Assembly: GCF_025994315.1 (NCBI RefSeq)
Contig: NZ_BAQE01000020.1
Source: Swaminathania salitolerans
GTDB taxonomy: Bacteria; Pseudomonadota; Alphaproteobacteria; Acetobacterales; Acetobacteraceae
Reading direction: 5' to 3' (one strand)
Length of the DNA: 64,000 bases
Below the pieces are notes generated by a model, which had not been told where the DNA came from, searched no databases, and was given only the letters and a program-made list of their open reading frames with translations. This document shows, in pieces, positions 17,612 to 26,097 of the stretch (positions are counted from its first letter, which is position 1; every line of letters begins with the position of its first letter). The translations under genes and the position numbers were made by a program.

Positions 17612-17639
17612 TTGACAAGAGCGAATACAGTATTATTCT
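17612..17639 (+). promoter_or_regulatory. Candidate sigma70-type promoter with embedded palindrome
   Basis: TTGACA (17612-17617) and TATTCT (17634-17639) are separated by 16 bases. The spacer contains AATACAGTATT (17624-17634), a palindrome around one central base that a repressor could occupy. It lies 37 bases upstream of the oxygenase start, on the plus strand. Confidence 0.5.
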
Positions 17640-17676
17640 GAACGAACCCGAAACGAGACGATCAAAGGACGGATTT

Positions 17677-18603
17677 ATGCCTCTCCTTCCCGATGCGGAT
17701 CCGGTGACGCTGCGCCAGTGGTATCCGCTCGGAATGGAAGAGGACGTCACGACAGATGGCATCGTGACGCTGCTTCTGGGGGAGGAGATCGCCCTGTCCC
17801 GCGCCCCGGACGGCACGATCCGGGCGATGTGGGGAGACAGGCCGCTTACCGCCCTCCTGCGATATGGCTATGTCTGGACCTCTTTCCTGTCGGACGGGAC
17901 GGGACACGATCTCGTCCCCGTCATCGAGGAGGCCATGGAGGACGATCGGCGTCTGGTCTGCTGCGGATCGGTCATGGTGCGTGCCTCGGCCCTGCGGGTC
18001 GTTGAGAACTTTCTCGATATGGCGCATTTTCCATTCGTTCATACCGATATCCTCGGTGCCGAACCGAGGACGGAAGTCGAGCGCTATTCGGTCGAGACCA
18101 GAAAGGACGGTCAGGAGATCTGGGCCGTTGAATGCCGCTTTTTCCAGCCTCAGGCAGCCCTTTCGGCCGATGGCGGGCTCATGGTCGACTACATCTATCG
18201 TATCGCATCCCCGTTCTCGACCCTGCTTTACAAGACCTGCCCGGAGCAGCCCGGGCGCAAGGATGTGATCGCCCTGTTCGTCCAGCCAATGACCCAGGAA
18301 ACCTGCCGTGCCCATCCGGTCATGTTTCTGCTGGACGGCAATTCGGACCGCGACGCCCTTGTCGCATTCCAGCAGATGATCTTCCTCCAGGACCGGACGA
18401 TACTGGAAAATCACCGACCGGAGGCGATGCCCCTGGACTCGTCGAGCGAGATCTCGACCCTCTCCGATCGCAGTTCGGTCGCCTATCGCCGATGGCTCCG
18501 CGCCCAGGGTGTCACGTTCGGGGCGTCACGGCCGGAGCATCGCGATCGGGGCGACATGATCGGGGCATCGCGCCCCGCACGACATGACGGGCGCGGCGCT
18601 TGA
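17677..18603 (+). CDS. Rieske-type oxygenase catalytic subunit lacking its Rieske domain
   Basis: A 308-residue protein matching the mononuclear-iron catalytic domain of VanA-like three-domain oxygenases. The motif ENFLDMAHFPFVH gives the ligands His117 and His122 with bridging Asp114, and the later FLQDRTILE gives the third ligand Asp239. The N-terminus WYPLGMEEDV looks like a normal oxygenase start, but the CxH/CxxH cluster motif expected near residue 50 is absent: the sequence jumps from GTIRAMWGD to LLRYGYVWTSF. A partner Rieske protein is encoded divergently 226 bases away. The deaminases downstream suggest a purine base as substrate (inferred). The ATG at 17677 follows AAAGGA. The C-terminal 30 residues form an Arg/Asp-rich tail. 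Confidence 0.85.
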   Translation: MPLLPDADPVTLRQWYPLGMEEDVTTDGIVTLLLGEEIALSRAPDGTIRAMWGDRPLTALLRYGYVWTSFLSDGTGHDLVPVIEEAMEDDRRLVCCGSVMVRASALRVVENFLDMAHFPFVHTDILGAEPRTEVERYSVETRKDGQEIWAVECRFFQPQAALSADGGLMVDYIYRIASPFSTLLYKTCPEQPGRKDVIALFVQPMTQETCRAHPVMFLLDGNSDRDALVAFQQMIFLQDRTILENHRPEAMPLDSSSEISTLSDRSSVAYRRWLRAQGVTFGASRPEHRDRGDMIGASRPARHDGRGA

Positions 18604-18646
18604 GCATCCCCGCCCCCACCCGTCGAGCGCACTGGAAGGAAGCGCA

Positions 18647-19144
18647 ATGAGCGAGCCCGATCCGGAGCGCGATCGCGCTTTCCTGCGAGAGGCCTTTGCC
18701 GTTGCCCGCATGTCCCGGGCGAAGGGCGATCATCCCTTCGGCGCCATTCTCGTCTCGCCGCAAGGCAGGGTTCTCCTGCGCCAGGGAAACGGGTTCACTT
18801 CGGAAGGCGGAGACATGACGGCCCATGCGGAGCGTCTTCTCTCGAGCCGTGCGAGCCGTCGTTTCGACCGCACCCTGCTGGCCGGATCCACGCTCTACAG
18901 CTCGGCGGAACCCTGCGCGATGTGCAGCGGTGCCATCTACTGGGCAGGGATCGGACGCGTGGTTTATGGACAGTCGGAGGCCCATCTGAAAGCACTGACC
19001 GGCAACCACCCAGAAAACCCGACGCTCGACCTTCCCTGTCGAACCGTGTTCGCAGCGGGCCAGAGAGAGGTTGTCGTCATCGGCCCCCTCCTCGAGGATG
19101 AGGCCGCAGCACTGCATGACCGGTTCTGGGAGAGATCTCCTTGA
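18647..19144 (+). CDS. Nucleoside/guanine deaminase-like protein (cytidine deaminase fold)
   Basis: A 165-residue zinc deaminase. The zinc site is His60-Ala-Glu62 (TAHAER) with Pro89-Cys90-x2-Cys93 (EPCAMC), and it is followed by GAIYWAGIGRVVYG. The GAIYWA block is characteristic of bacterial GuaD-type guanine deaminases rather than of the tRNA-editing TadA group. Guanine to xanthine plus ammonia is therefore the likely reaction. The ATG at 18647 has AAGGAAG upstream; a longer version from 18584 would overlap the oxygenase gene. The stop overlaps the TTG start of the next gene (TTGA), so the two deaminases are coupled. Confidence 0.88.
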   Translation: MSEPDPERDRAFLREAFAVARMSRAKGDHPFGAILVSPQGRVLLRQGNGFTSEGGDMTAHAERLLSSRASRRFDRTLLAGSTLYSSAEPCAMCSGAIYWAGIGRVVYGQSEAHLKALTGNHPENPTLDLPCRTVFAAGQREVVVIGPLLEDEAAALHDRFWERSP

Positions 19145-20505
19145 GCCGCTCTCTCCTCGTTCACGATGCCTATCTGTATATCGACAGGAACCGGGAAATT
19201 CCGGACGGATGGATTCACATCGAGGAGGGCCGTGTCATTGCGACCGGCGGCCCCTGCGATCCCCAGCCCGTGAATCGCGTGCCGCCCGCAGACAGGATCT
19301 CGGCGCGAGGGCGGCTCGTCACTCCGGGCATGGTGAATGCGCATCATCACATGTACCAAAATCTTACCCGCGCCTATGCTCCCGTCACCAATGGTACGCT
19401 GTTCGAATGGCTCAGAGGACTCTATCCGCTCTGGGCCGGACTCGACGAGGAAAACGTCTATCTCTCCGCCCGGATCGCCATGACCGAGCTTCTTCTGGGC
19501 GGATGCACGACCTCCATGGACCATCACTACGTGCATCCCCGGCCCCATCTGATCGATGCCCAGATCCGGGCTGCGCGGGATCTCGGATTCCGCTTCATGG
19601 CCACGCGAGGCTCGATGACCCGCTCGGAAAAGGACGGGGGACTTCCGCCGGATTCCGTCGTTCAGGACGAGACGACGATACTGGAGGACTGCGAGCGGCT
19701 CATACGCCGCTTTCACGATCCCTCGCCCGGCGCGATGACCCGTATCGCCCTCGCTCCCTGCTCGCTGTTCAGCGTTTCGGACACGATCATGACAGAGAGC
19801 GCCGCCATGGCCGAACGCCATGACGTACGGCTCCACACCCATCTTGCAGAAGATCGTGACGAGATCCTCTATTGCCGGGAACGCTATGGATGTACTCCTG
19901 TCGAGTTCTTCGAGCGCTCGGGCTGGTCGAACGATCGCGCCTGGGTCGCTCATTTCATCTATCCCTCCTCCGGAGAGATCGATCGTCTCGCGCGCAAGGG
20001 TGTCTGTGCCGCCCAGTGTCCCTGTTCCAACATGATGATCGGCGGCGGTTCGGCAGACGTCATGGATCTGCGCCGGCGCGGCATGGCCGTTGGGCTCGGA
20101 TGCGACGGTTCGGCCTCTACCGATCACGGATCGCTCTGGCTCGAGGCACGCATGAGCCTGCTGCTGGGACGCTACCGCAACGGCCCCCATGCGATGACCG
20201 CGCGGGATGCGCTGGACATGGCGACCAGAGGCGGTGCGGCCTGTCTCGGCTGGAGCGATGAAATCGGCCATCTCCGCCCCGGAGCCTGCGCCGATCTGGT
20301 TATCTGGCACATACCGCCCGTGGCACGCGCGGGCGCACTCAGCGACCCCGTCGAGGCACTGCTTCGCTGCGCCCCGGCAATGGCCTGGTATACCGTCGTC
20401 AATGGTCAGGTATGCGTCAGGGAGGGGCAACCCTGCCAGAACGATCTCGACCGTATTCTCGCCGATCATGAGAAAGCATCGAGACGAATGCAGAAGATCT
20501 CCTGA
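19141..20505 (+). CDS. 8-oxoguanine deaminase (amidohydrolase)
   Basis: A 454-residue metal-dependent amidohydrolase. Metal ligands are His68 and His70 (NAHHHMYQ), a His in HTHLAED, and the Asp of LGCDGSASTDHGSLW. The blocks NLTRAYAPVTNGTLFEWLRG and LYPLWAGLDEENVY are typical of 8-oxoguanine deaminases (8-oxoguanine to urate plus ammonia) and separate it from guanine deaminase and hydroxyatrazine hydrolase. The start is a TTG at 19141 overlapping the previous stop. It ends the divergent purine operon. Its presence fits an upstream oxygenase making 8-oxopurines (inferred). Confidence 0.9.
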   Translation: MSRSLLVHDAYLYIDRNREIPDGWIHIEEGRVIATGGPCDPQPVNRVPPADRISARGRLVTPGMVNAHHHMYQNLTRAYAPVTNGTLFEWLRGLYPLWAGLDEENVYLSARIAMTELLLGGCTTSMDHHYVHPRPHLIDAQIRAARDLGFRFMATRGSMTRSEKDGGLPPDSVVQDETTILEDCERLIRRFHDPSPGAMTRIALAPCSLFSVSDTIMTESAAMAERHDVRLHTHLAEDRDEILYCRERYGCTPVEFFERSGWSNDRAWVAHFIYPSSGEIDRLARKGVCAAQCPCSNMMIGGGSADVMDLRRRGMAVGLGCDGSASTDHGSLWLEARMSLLLGRYRNGPHAMTARDALDMATRGGAACLGWSDEIGHLRPGACADLVIWHIPPVARAGALSDPVEALLRCAPAMAWYTVVNGQVCVREGQPCQNDLDRILADHEKASRRMQKIS

Positions 20506-20679
20506 AAATCTGCCCCATCGGCTTGGGGTCGTCATCCGGCATGAAGTTCGTGACAAAAGATGAATACTGACCGGTCGCGCGGAAAATGAGAAAGCCGGAT
20601 TGCAAATCCTGCGACGATCCCCGAAGGTTCCGCTTCTGTTTACCCAGTGTTTTCATTGAGTCCGGGACCCGATCACTTC

Positions 20680-22371
20680 ATGAGTCAAGATACCCCGCTG
20701 ATTGGCATTCTCGTCATGGGCCTCGGGATGGCCTTCATCCTCGGCACACTGGCGCAGCGTATCCGGATCTCGCCTCTCGTGGGCTATCTTCTGGCCGGGA
20801 TCGCCGTCGGACCGTTCACCCCCGGTTTCGTGGCCGATCAGTCGCTCGCAGGCGAACTTTCGGAGATCGGTATCATATTGCTGATGTTCGGGGTCGGTCT
20901 TCACTTCTCTCTCAAGGATCTGATCGCGGTCCGCGCCGTCGCCGTTCCGGGCGCGCTCATGCAGATCGCCGCCTCGATCCTGATAGGCGGGGGCGTCGGT
21001 TGGCTGCTCGGCTTCACGCCGGGTGCGTGTCTCATCTTCGGCATAGCGCTGAGCGTCGCCAGTACCGTCGTCCTCCTGCGAACGTTGCAAGAACAGCGCC
21101 TGATCGAGACCGAGCGGGGGCGTCTCTCGGTCGGGTGGCTGATCATCCAGGATCTTGTGACGGTTCTGGCCCTCGTCCTGCTCCCCATCTTTGCCCCGAT
21201 CATGCAGGCTGGCGGCCATGCCTCGATCAGCCTGGGCGGCATTCTCGTCGCAATTGCGCTCACGATCGGCAAGGTCGCGGCCTTCATGGCGCTGATGCTC
21301 GTGGTCGGGCAGCGCGTCATCCCCGCCATTCTGCATTATGTTGCCCATACCGGATCCCGGGAGCTGTTTCGTCTTTCCCTGCTCGCTCTGGCTCTCGGCG
21401 TCGCTTTCATCGCCACCGAATGGTTCGACGTCTCCTTCGCGCTGGGGGCCTTCGTGGCCGGAATGGTGCTGAGCGAGTCCGAGCTCAGTCATCGCGCCGC
21501 CGAGGAAACCCTCCCTCTGCGCGATGCCTTCGCCGTTCTGTTCTTCATCTCGGTGGGCATGCTGTTCAATCCGCTCGTGCTTTTTCGTCAGCCTCTGCCG
21601 CTTCTGCTGACCTTTCTCGTGATCATGATCGGCACCCCCCTTGCAGTGATCGGTATTCTGAGGCTGCTGAGACAGCCCTGGAACACCACCCTCTTCATTG
21701 CGAGCGGCCTGGCGCAGATCGGCGAGTTCTCCTTCATTCTCGCGGCACTGGGCGTGAAGATGCACGTTCTCGACCCGCACGGGCGCGATCTCATCCTGGG
21801 GGCGTCCATACTCTCGATTCTGGTCAATCCGTTCATTCTCATGGCGACGCAGAGGATCGAGGCCTGGATCGCACGACGCGCGCCCCATCCGACCGATGCG
21901 GTGCCGGACGAGACGGGTATCCTCCTCCCGCCTCCTGTCCCGACGCGTCTCGACGATCATGTCATCGTGGTCGGATACGGGCGCGTGGGTCGTCTCGTCG
22001 TCGACGGATTGATGCGAAAGGGCGAGAAAGTGCTCATCGTCGAGACCGGGAAGATCTCCACCCCGGATTATCCCCCGGACCGCGTCGAATGCCTCGTCGC
22101 GAATGCGGTCGAGAGCCGGACCGTCAAGGCATTGAATCTCGAGAAAGCGCGACTTCTGCTCGTGGCCATTCCCGAGCCGTTCGAGGCGGGTCAGATCATT
22201 TCGCAGGCGCGGGCTATCAGGAAGGACCTGACGATCATTGCGCGTGCGCATTACGACAGCGCGGTCGAGCATCTCGCGAGCCTCGGAGCCGATCACGTGA
22301 TCATGGGCGAACGGGAAATGGCGCTTGCCATGCTCGAGCGTTCCGGCGCTATCGTCCAGCCGGGAGCGTAA
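20680..22371 (+). CDS. Kef/YbaL-type cation:proton antiporter (CPA2) with TrkA-N domain
   Basis: A 563-residue inner-membrane antiporter. The first 390 residues hold about 12 membrane segments with CPA2 blocks such as SPLVGYLLAGIAVGPFTPGF, ALSVASTVVLLRTL and LGAFVAGMVLSESE. The C-terminal part is a TrkA-N regulatory domain with the NAD-binding motif VIVVGYGRVGRLVVDGL. The ATG at 20680 fits the N-terminus; a GTG at 20647 would add 11 residues. It probably exports potassium (or another monovalent cation) in exchange for protons, controlled by nucleotide binding. It stands alone between the purine island and a TonB receptor. Confidence 0.92.
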   Translation: MSQDTPLIGILVMGLGMAFILGTLAQRIRISPLVGYLLAGIAVGPFTPGFVADQSLAGELSEIGIILLMFGVGLHFSLKDLIAVRAVAVPGALMQIAASILIGGGVGWLLGFTPGACLIFGIALSVASTVVLLRTLQEQRLIETERGRLSVGWLIIQDLVTVLALVLLPIFAPIMQAGGHASISLGGILVAIALTIGKVAAFMALMLVVGQRVIPAILHYVAHTGSRELFRLSLLALALGVAFIATEWFDVSFALGAFVAGMVLSESELSHRAAEETLPLRDAFAVLFFISVGMLFNPLVLFRQPLPLLLTFLVIMIGTPLAVIGILRLLRQPWNTTLFIASGLAQIGEFSFILAALGVKMHVLDPHGRDLILGASILSILVNPFILMATQRIEAWIARRAPHPTDAVPDETGILLPPPVPTRLDDHVIVVGYGRVGRLVVDGLMRKGEKVLIVETGKISTPDYPPDRVECLVANAVESRTVKALNLEKARLLLVAIPEPFEAGQIISQARAIRKDLTIIARAHYDSAVEHLASLGADHVIMGEREMALAMLERSGAIVQPGA

Positions 22372-22886
22372 ACCTCTTCTCCCCTGGGCCTGCATTCCGA
22401 CCGGGGCGGATGGGAACGAGACTGATCCGGGCAGATCGTTCGGGATGCGCATCCGATCCTCGCTGCGCCTCGGCACGGATATGGTGTCGAAGCCCACCGC
22501 CCCGAAGTGCCGGGCGATGACGCAGCCGCCTCGGGCCTCAATCTCCCGTGTACACTCATCCCTGATCGACAGATGTTACGGAAGCCGCATGGACGACAGG
22601 CGTCTGGCATTGCGTCCCGGTCATGTGGGTCCATGGCGGTGTCAGGTCTGCTTCCGCTTGCCTCGGAATATGTCAAACAATGACAAATGTGGCTTTTTTG
22701 ACATAGTGGTCAGATAGCGCGGAACGACATTCCGTCATTTCACATTGCTGTCATGAAGAACCCGATAACAAGCGAGCCATGCCCGACCGCATGGCCGAAG
22801 ACGCGACGAACGAATTTCCGTTTTCTCTTCTAGTCAATGGCAGTCGGACCATCACGCAATACTTATGCCCTACGGTACTCATTATC
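22372..22886. other. 515-bp intergenic region with candidate TonB-receptor promoter
   Basis: I see no gene here. The last 220 bases are more AT-rich and contain an inverted repeat, ATGTCAAA (22670-22677) and TTTGACAT (22697-22704). The right arm includes TTGACA and could also be a -35 element. Two half-sites reading CCGTCAT (22732) and CTGTCAT (22748) resemble Pho-box halves, but their 16-base spacing is not the usual 11. Confidence 0.4.
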
Positions 22887-25421
22887 ATGTCACGAAAGAC
22901 CGGCTCCATGTTCTCACGCACAGCGACACTGTTCGCGACGACTGCACTGGTTACGCTATTCGCGCCATGCGCCGAGGCACAGAAGCGGAACGATTCGGTT
23001 TCGACCCGGAATAATCCCGCCACGCATGGATCGGCGTCAAAGCAGCCCGGACGCGCCCGCACCGAGGCATCGCGTGCGCCCTCCATGCTCGGCGCCACCG
23101 CACCGACCGACGAGCATATCGAGGTTACCGGACATAGCTATGGCGATGGCGTCACGCGGCGCGCCTTCGGCGGCGGTCTCATGGTCAATCAGGACAGCCC
23201 CAAATCGGTTTCGGAAATCACCCGTGATTTCATCGCCAAACAGAATCCGGCGCTGAACCCGATGCAGCTCATTGCCCTGCTTCCCGGCGCCAACGTATCC
23301 GACACCGATCCGCTCGGCATGACGGGTGGCAATCTCTCGGTTCGCGGCCTGACCGAATCCCAGATGGGGTTCACGCTCGAGGGCTTCCCGATCAACGATA
23401 TCGGCAATTTCGCCGTTTATCCGCAGGAAATCGTTGATGCCGAGAACCTCAAGACCGTGCGCCTGGCGCAGGGCTCGGCCGATCTCGACTCGCCTCATAT
23501 CAGCGCCTCGGGCGGTGTGGTCGATATGTATATGATCGATCCGAAATTCCGCCCCGGCGGGATGGTCGATATGACCTACGGGTCCTTCAATGCCACGCGC
23601 GGCTTTCTGCGTCTGGATACCGGCAGGATCGGCGCGACCAATCTCAGAGCCTATTTCTCCTACTCGCAGAGCCGTCAGGATCATTGGCGCGGCCCGGGTT
23701 GGGACAACAAGAAACACGGCGAGATGAAGATCGTGAATGACTGGGGCGACGGCAATCGTGTCTCTCTGGCCGTGGTCGGCAACAACATCCAGAACAACGC
23801 CTATCCGAATGCTAGCCTCGCGAGCTGGAAGAAATGGGGCACCGGCTTCATCAACCCGGTGGGCGGAAGCGGTCTGGCCGCGGGCGATCCGCCCAACACC
23901 GTGTACGACGCACATTACTACACGCCGACACGACCGGGTTCCGTCAATTATTACAAGACCCGCCCCAACCCTTTCACCAATATCTATGCCTCGATGCCGT
24001 CCACCTTCAAGCTGAACGATCATCTGACCCTGACCGAAACCCCCTATTTCTGGTATGGCTACGGCAATGGCGGTGGCGCACAATATACGGACATGTCCCG
24101 TTTCACCTACGGAACCCAGACGCTTTCCGGCACCGTCAACGGGCAGGGCGGAACGGGTATGAGGGTGCTTTACAATCCGTCTCTCACGGAAACCTATCGT
24201 CCGGGCGCCACGACGAAACTGACCCTCACGACCGGAATCAACCGACTCATGATCGGCTACTGGTTCGAATACGCCAAGCAGCGCCAGACGGCGCCTTACA
24301 GTTTCGTCGGACCGGACGGGACGCCCCTCAGTCAATGGGGCGACGAGAACAATGTCATCCTGAGCAACGGCGCGAAGGCTCAGTATCGGAACACGTTCAC
24401 CCAGACCCAGGTGCACACGCCTTTCATCGGAGACAGCCTGTCCCTCCTGCATGACAAGCTGACAATCGATGCCGGTCTGAAATATTCCATCGTCAAAAGA
24501 AACGGCACCAACTACCTGCCGGATGTGCGGAACAAATATGTTTCGACCAATTATAACCAGGCGCTTCCCACAGCCGCCATAAGATACAAGATCGACAACA
24601 GGAACCAGGTCTTCGTCTCCGTGGCGACGAATTTCCGTATGCCGCAAAACTATGCGCTTTACGACGCTGGCAGCTTCAACCAGAAAACAGGTCTCTACTC
24701 GACCCTTGCCAACCCCGACCAGAAAGCCGAAATCTCGATTTCGGAAGAGGCAGGCTGGCGCTATCAGGGGGATCTGATCTCCTCCTCCCTGACCTATTTC
24801 CATTACAACTTCACCAACAGACTCTACACCCAATCCGTCCAGGATCAGGCATCGGGCGCGTTCTACTCCACCAATATCAATGCAGGCGGCATGCATTCGG
24901 ACGGATTCGACGCCGAGATCGGAACGCGGCCCATCCACAATTTCCGCCCCTATGTCTCGGTGGAATATCTGCACGCGGTGACCGACAGCAATCTCCCGGC
25001 GGGTTCGGGAAGCGGCGCGGATTACGTACGCAGCGCCGGAAAGCGCGCTCCTCAGGCACCTGACTGGCAGGTCGGATTCGGCCTCGACTATGACGACGGC
25101 ACGCGCTTCGCCAATTTCAACCTGAAATATGTCGCACGCCAATATGCCACCTTCATGAACGACCAGAGCATTCCGGGTTATGTGCGCATGAATGTGGGTG
25201 TCGGTTATCGCTTCCCGAAGGTCGGAATCTTCAAGCGCCCGATCCTGAGGCTCAACCTGCAGAACATCAGCAACAACCAGTATCTGAGCTGGATCCAGTC
25301 TCCCCAGACGAACGCAAATCCGACAATCGGCGTTTTCGGCAACACCATCGGCGGTTCGACCCCCACCTACAAGATCGCCTCGCCCTTCGCCGCGATCGCA
25401 ACGCTGACGAGCGAATTCTGA
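22887..25421 (+). CDS. TonB-dependent outer-membrane receptor
   Basis: An 844-residue receptor with a signal peptide (TATLFATTALVTLFAPCAEA after a basic start), a plug domain (about 80-240, including GGNLSVRGLTESQMGFTLEG) and a 22-strand-type barrel ending ATLTSEF with the terminal Phe. Aromatic-rich strands and a long extracellular loop region (TRPGSVNYYKTRPNPFTN) are visible. The ATG at 22887 gives a normal signal peptide; 36 more codons are open upstream but give an unsuitable N-terminus. Ligand is unknown; it has no transporter genes beside it. It lies next to, but is not clearly part of, the purine island. Confidence 0.9.
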   Translation: MSRKTGSMFSRTATLFATTALVTLFAPCAEAQKRNDSVSTRNNPATHGSASKQPGRARTEASRAPSMLGATAPTDEHIEVTGHSYGDGVTRRAFGGGLMVNQDSPKSVSEITRDFIAKQNPALNPMQLIALLPGANVSDTDPLGMTGGNLSVRGLTESQMGFTLEGFPINDIGNFAVYPQEIVDAENLKTVRLAQGSADLDSPHISASGGVVDMYMIDPKFRPGGMVDMTYGSFNATRGFLRLDTGRIGATNLRAYFSYSQSRQDHWRGPGWDNKKHGEMKIVNDWGDGNRVSLAVVGNNIQNNAYPNASLASWKKWGTGFINPVGGSGLAAGDPPNTVYDAHYYTPTRPGSVNYYKTRPNPFTNIYASMPSTFKLNDHLTLTETPYFWYGYGNGGGAQYTDMSRFTYGTQTLSGTVNGQGGTGMRVLYNPSLTETYRPGATTKLTLTTGINRLMIGYWFEYAKQRQTAPYSFVGPDGTPLSQWGDENNVILSNGAKAQYRNTFTQTQVHTPFIGDSLSLLHDKLTIDAGLKYSIVKRNGTNYLPDVRNKYVSTNYNQALPTAAIRYKIDNRNQVFVSVATNFRMPQNYALYDAGSFNQKTGLYSTLANPDQKAEISISEEAGWRYQGDLISSSLTYFHYNFTNRLYTQSVQDQASGAFYSTNINAGGMHSDGFDAEIGTRPIHNFRPYVSVEYLHAVTDSNLPAGSGSGADYVRSAGKRAPQAPDWQVGFGLDYDDGTRFANFNLKYVARQYATFMNDQSIPGYVRMNVGVGYRFPKVGIFKRPILRLNLQNISNNQYLSWIQSPQTNANPTIGVFGNTIGGSTPTYKIASPFAAIATLTSEF

Positions 25422-25958
25422 CCCCCTCTCCCCGGTCGCGCACGCATGGCGCGACCGGAGAAAGGCAAGGCCCATCATAGAGTTCGAATCCCCGCCTGCT
25501 CCTGCGGGGCGGGGCATGGAGGGGAAACACTTGCCCGGCAGTGCAAGCCGCCGATGGCTGGCTTCCAAGCTTTCCAGCGCTGTCTTCGCTTACCGGCAAC
25601 TCTTTCCATCGATGGGATGAATGCAGCCTTTCGAGCGTTCCGACCTGTCCCTCTTCGGTGTGTCTGCATCCAAGATTTTCGCGAAGTAGTCGTGAGGCGG
25701 AAGCTCGAAATATTGGGCCGCGCACCCGTCACAGCGACCGGCAAAGTGGCCCCGAGACGAGATACCGCACTGTATCTGCCGTCACGGAACCGTTCGGTTC
25801 GGCAGGCAGCTCGAGAGGCCCGACTCGCAGTAAGCGGTCCGGATCTGGCACGATTCGACACGATACGACTCGACTCGAAACGTACCGGAATGAACCAAAA
25901 TACACCGAGGTCCGTAGTGTTCGATCCTCAGGAAACGGCTATTTTCTGCGGGGGAGGA
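25422..25958. other. 537-bp intergenic region, no gene recognised
   Basis: Open frames exist on both strands but are Arg/Ser-rich and lack ribosome-binding sites and recognisable motifs. The stretch 25850-25890 is a locally repetitive run of CGACACGA/CGACTCGA-like words. It separates a TonB receptor from a tRNA gene, with no integrase or direct repeats that would mark an integration site. Confidence 0.5.
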
Positions 25959-26033
25959 TGGTGGGTGCGACAGGGATTGAACCTGTGACCCCTGCCGTGT
26001 GAAGGCAGTGCTCTACCGCTGAGCTACGCACCC
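25959..26033 (-). tRNA. tRNA-Val (anticodon CAC)
   Basis: Read on the minus strand, the 75 bases fold as a complete tRNA: acceptor GGGTGCG/CGCACCC, D arm GCTCAGCGGTAGAGC, anticodon stem CTGCC/GGCAG around the loop TTCACAC (anticodon CAC, valine GTG codons), T arm with GGTTCAATCC, discriminator A and encoded CCA. Confidence 0.97.
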
Positions 26034-26097
26034 ATCCTGCGGTGACGCGTCTCTAGCAAAGAGCGGGAGACGCGACAAGAGGGGGGATGGAAAAAGA

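Noticed and set aside
25481..25500. AGTTCGAATCCCCGCC resembles a tRNA T arm
   Set aside because: No anticodon or acceptor arms accompany it, and no integrase is nearby, so it is not a tRNA or attachment site that I can support.
25446..25988. Open frame between the TonB receptor and tRNA-Val
   Set aside because: No ribosome-binding site, Arg/Ser-rich composition, and its end runs into the tRNA gene.
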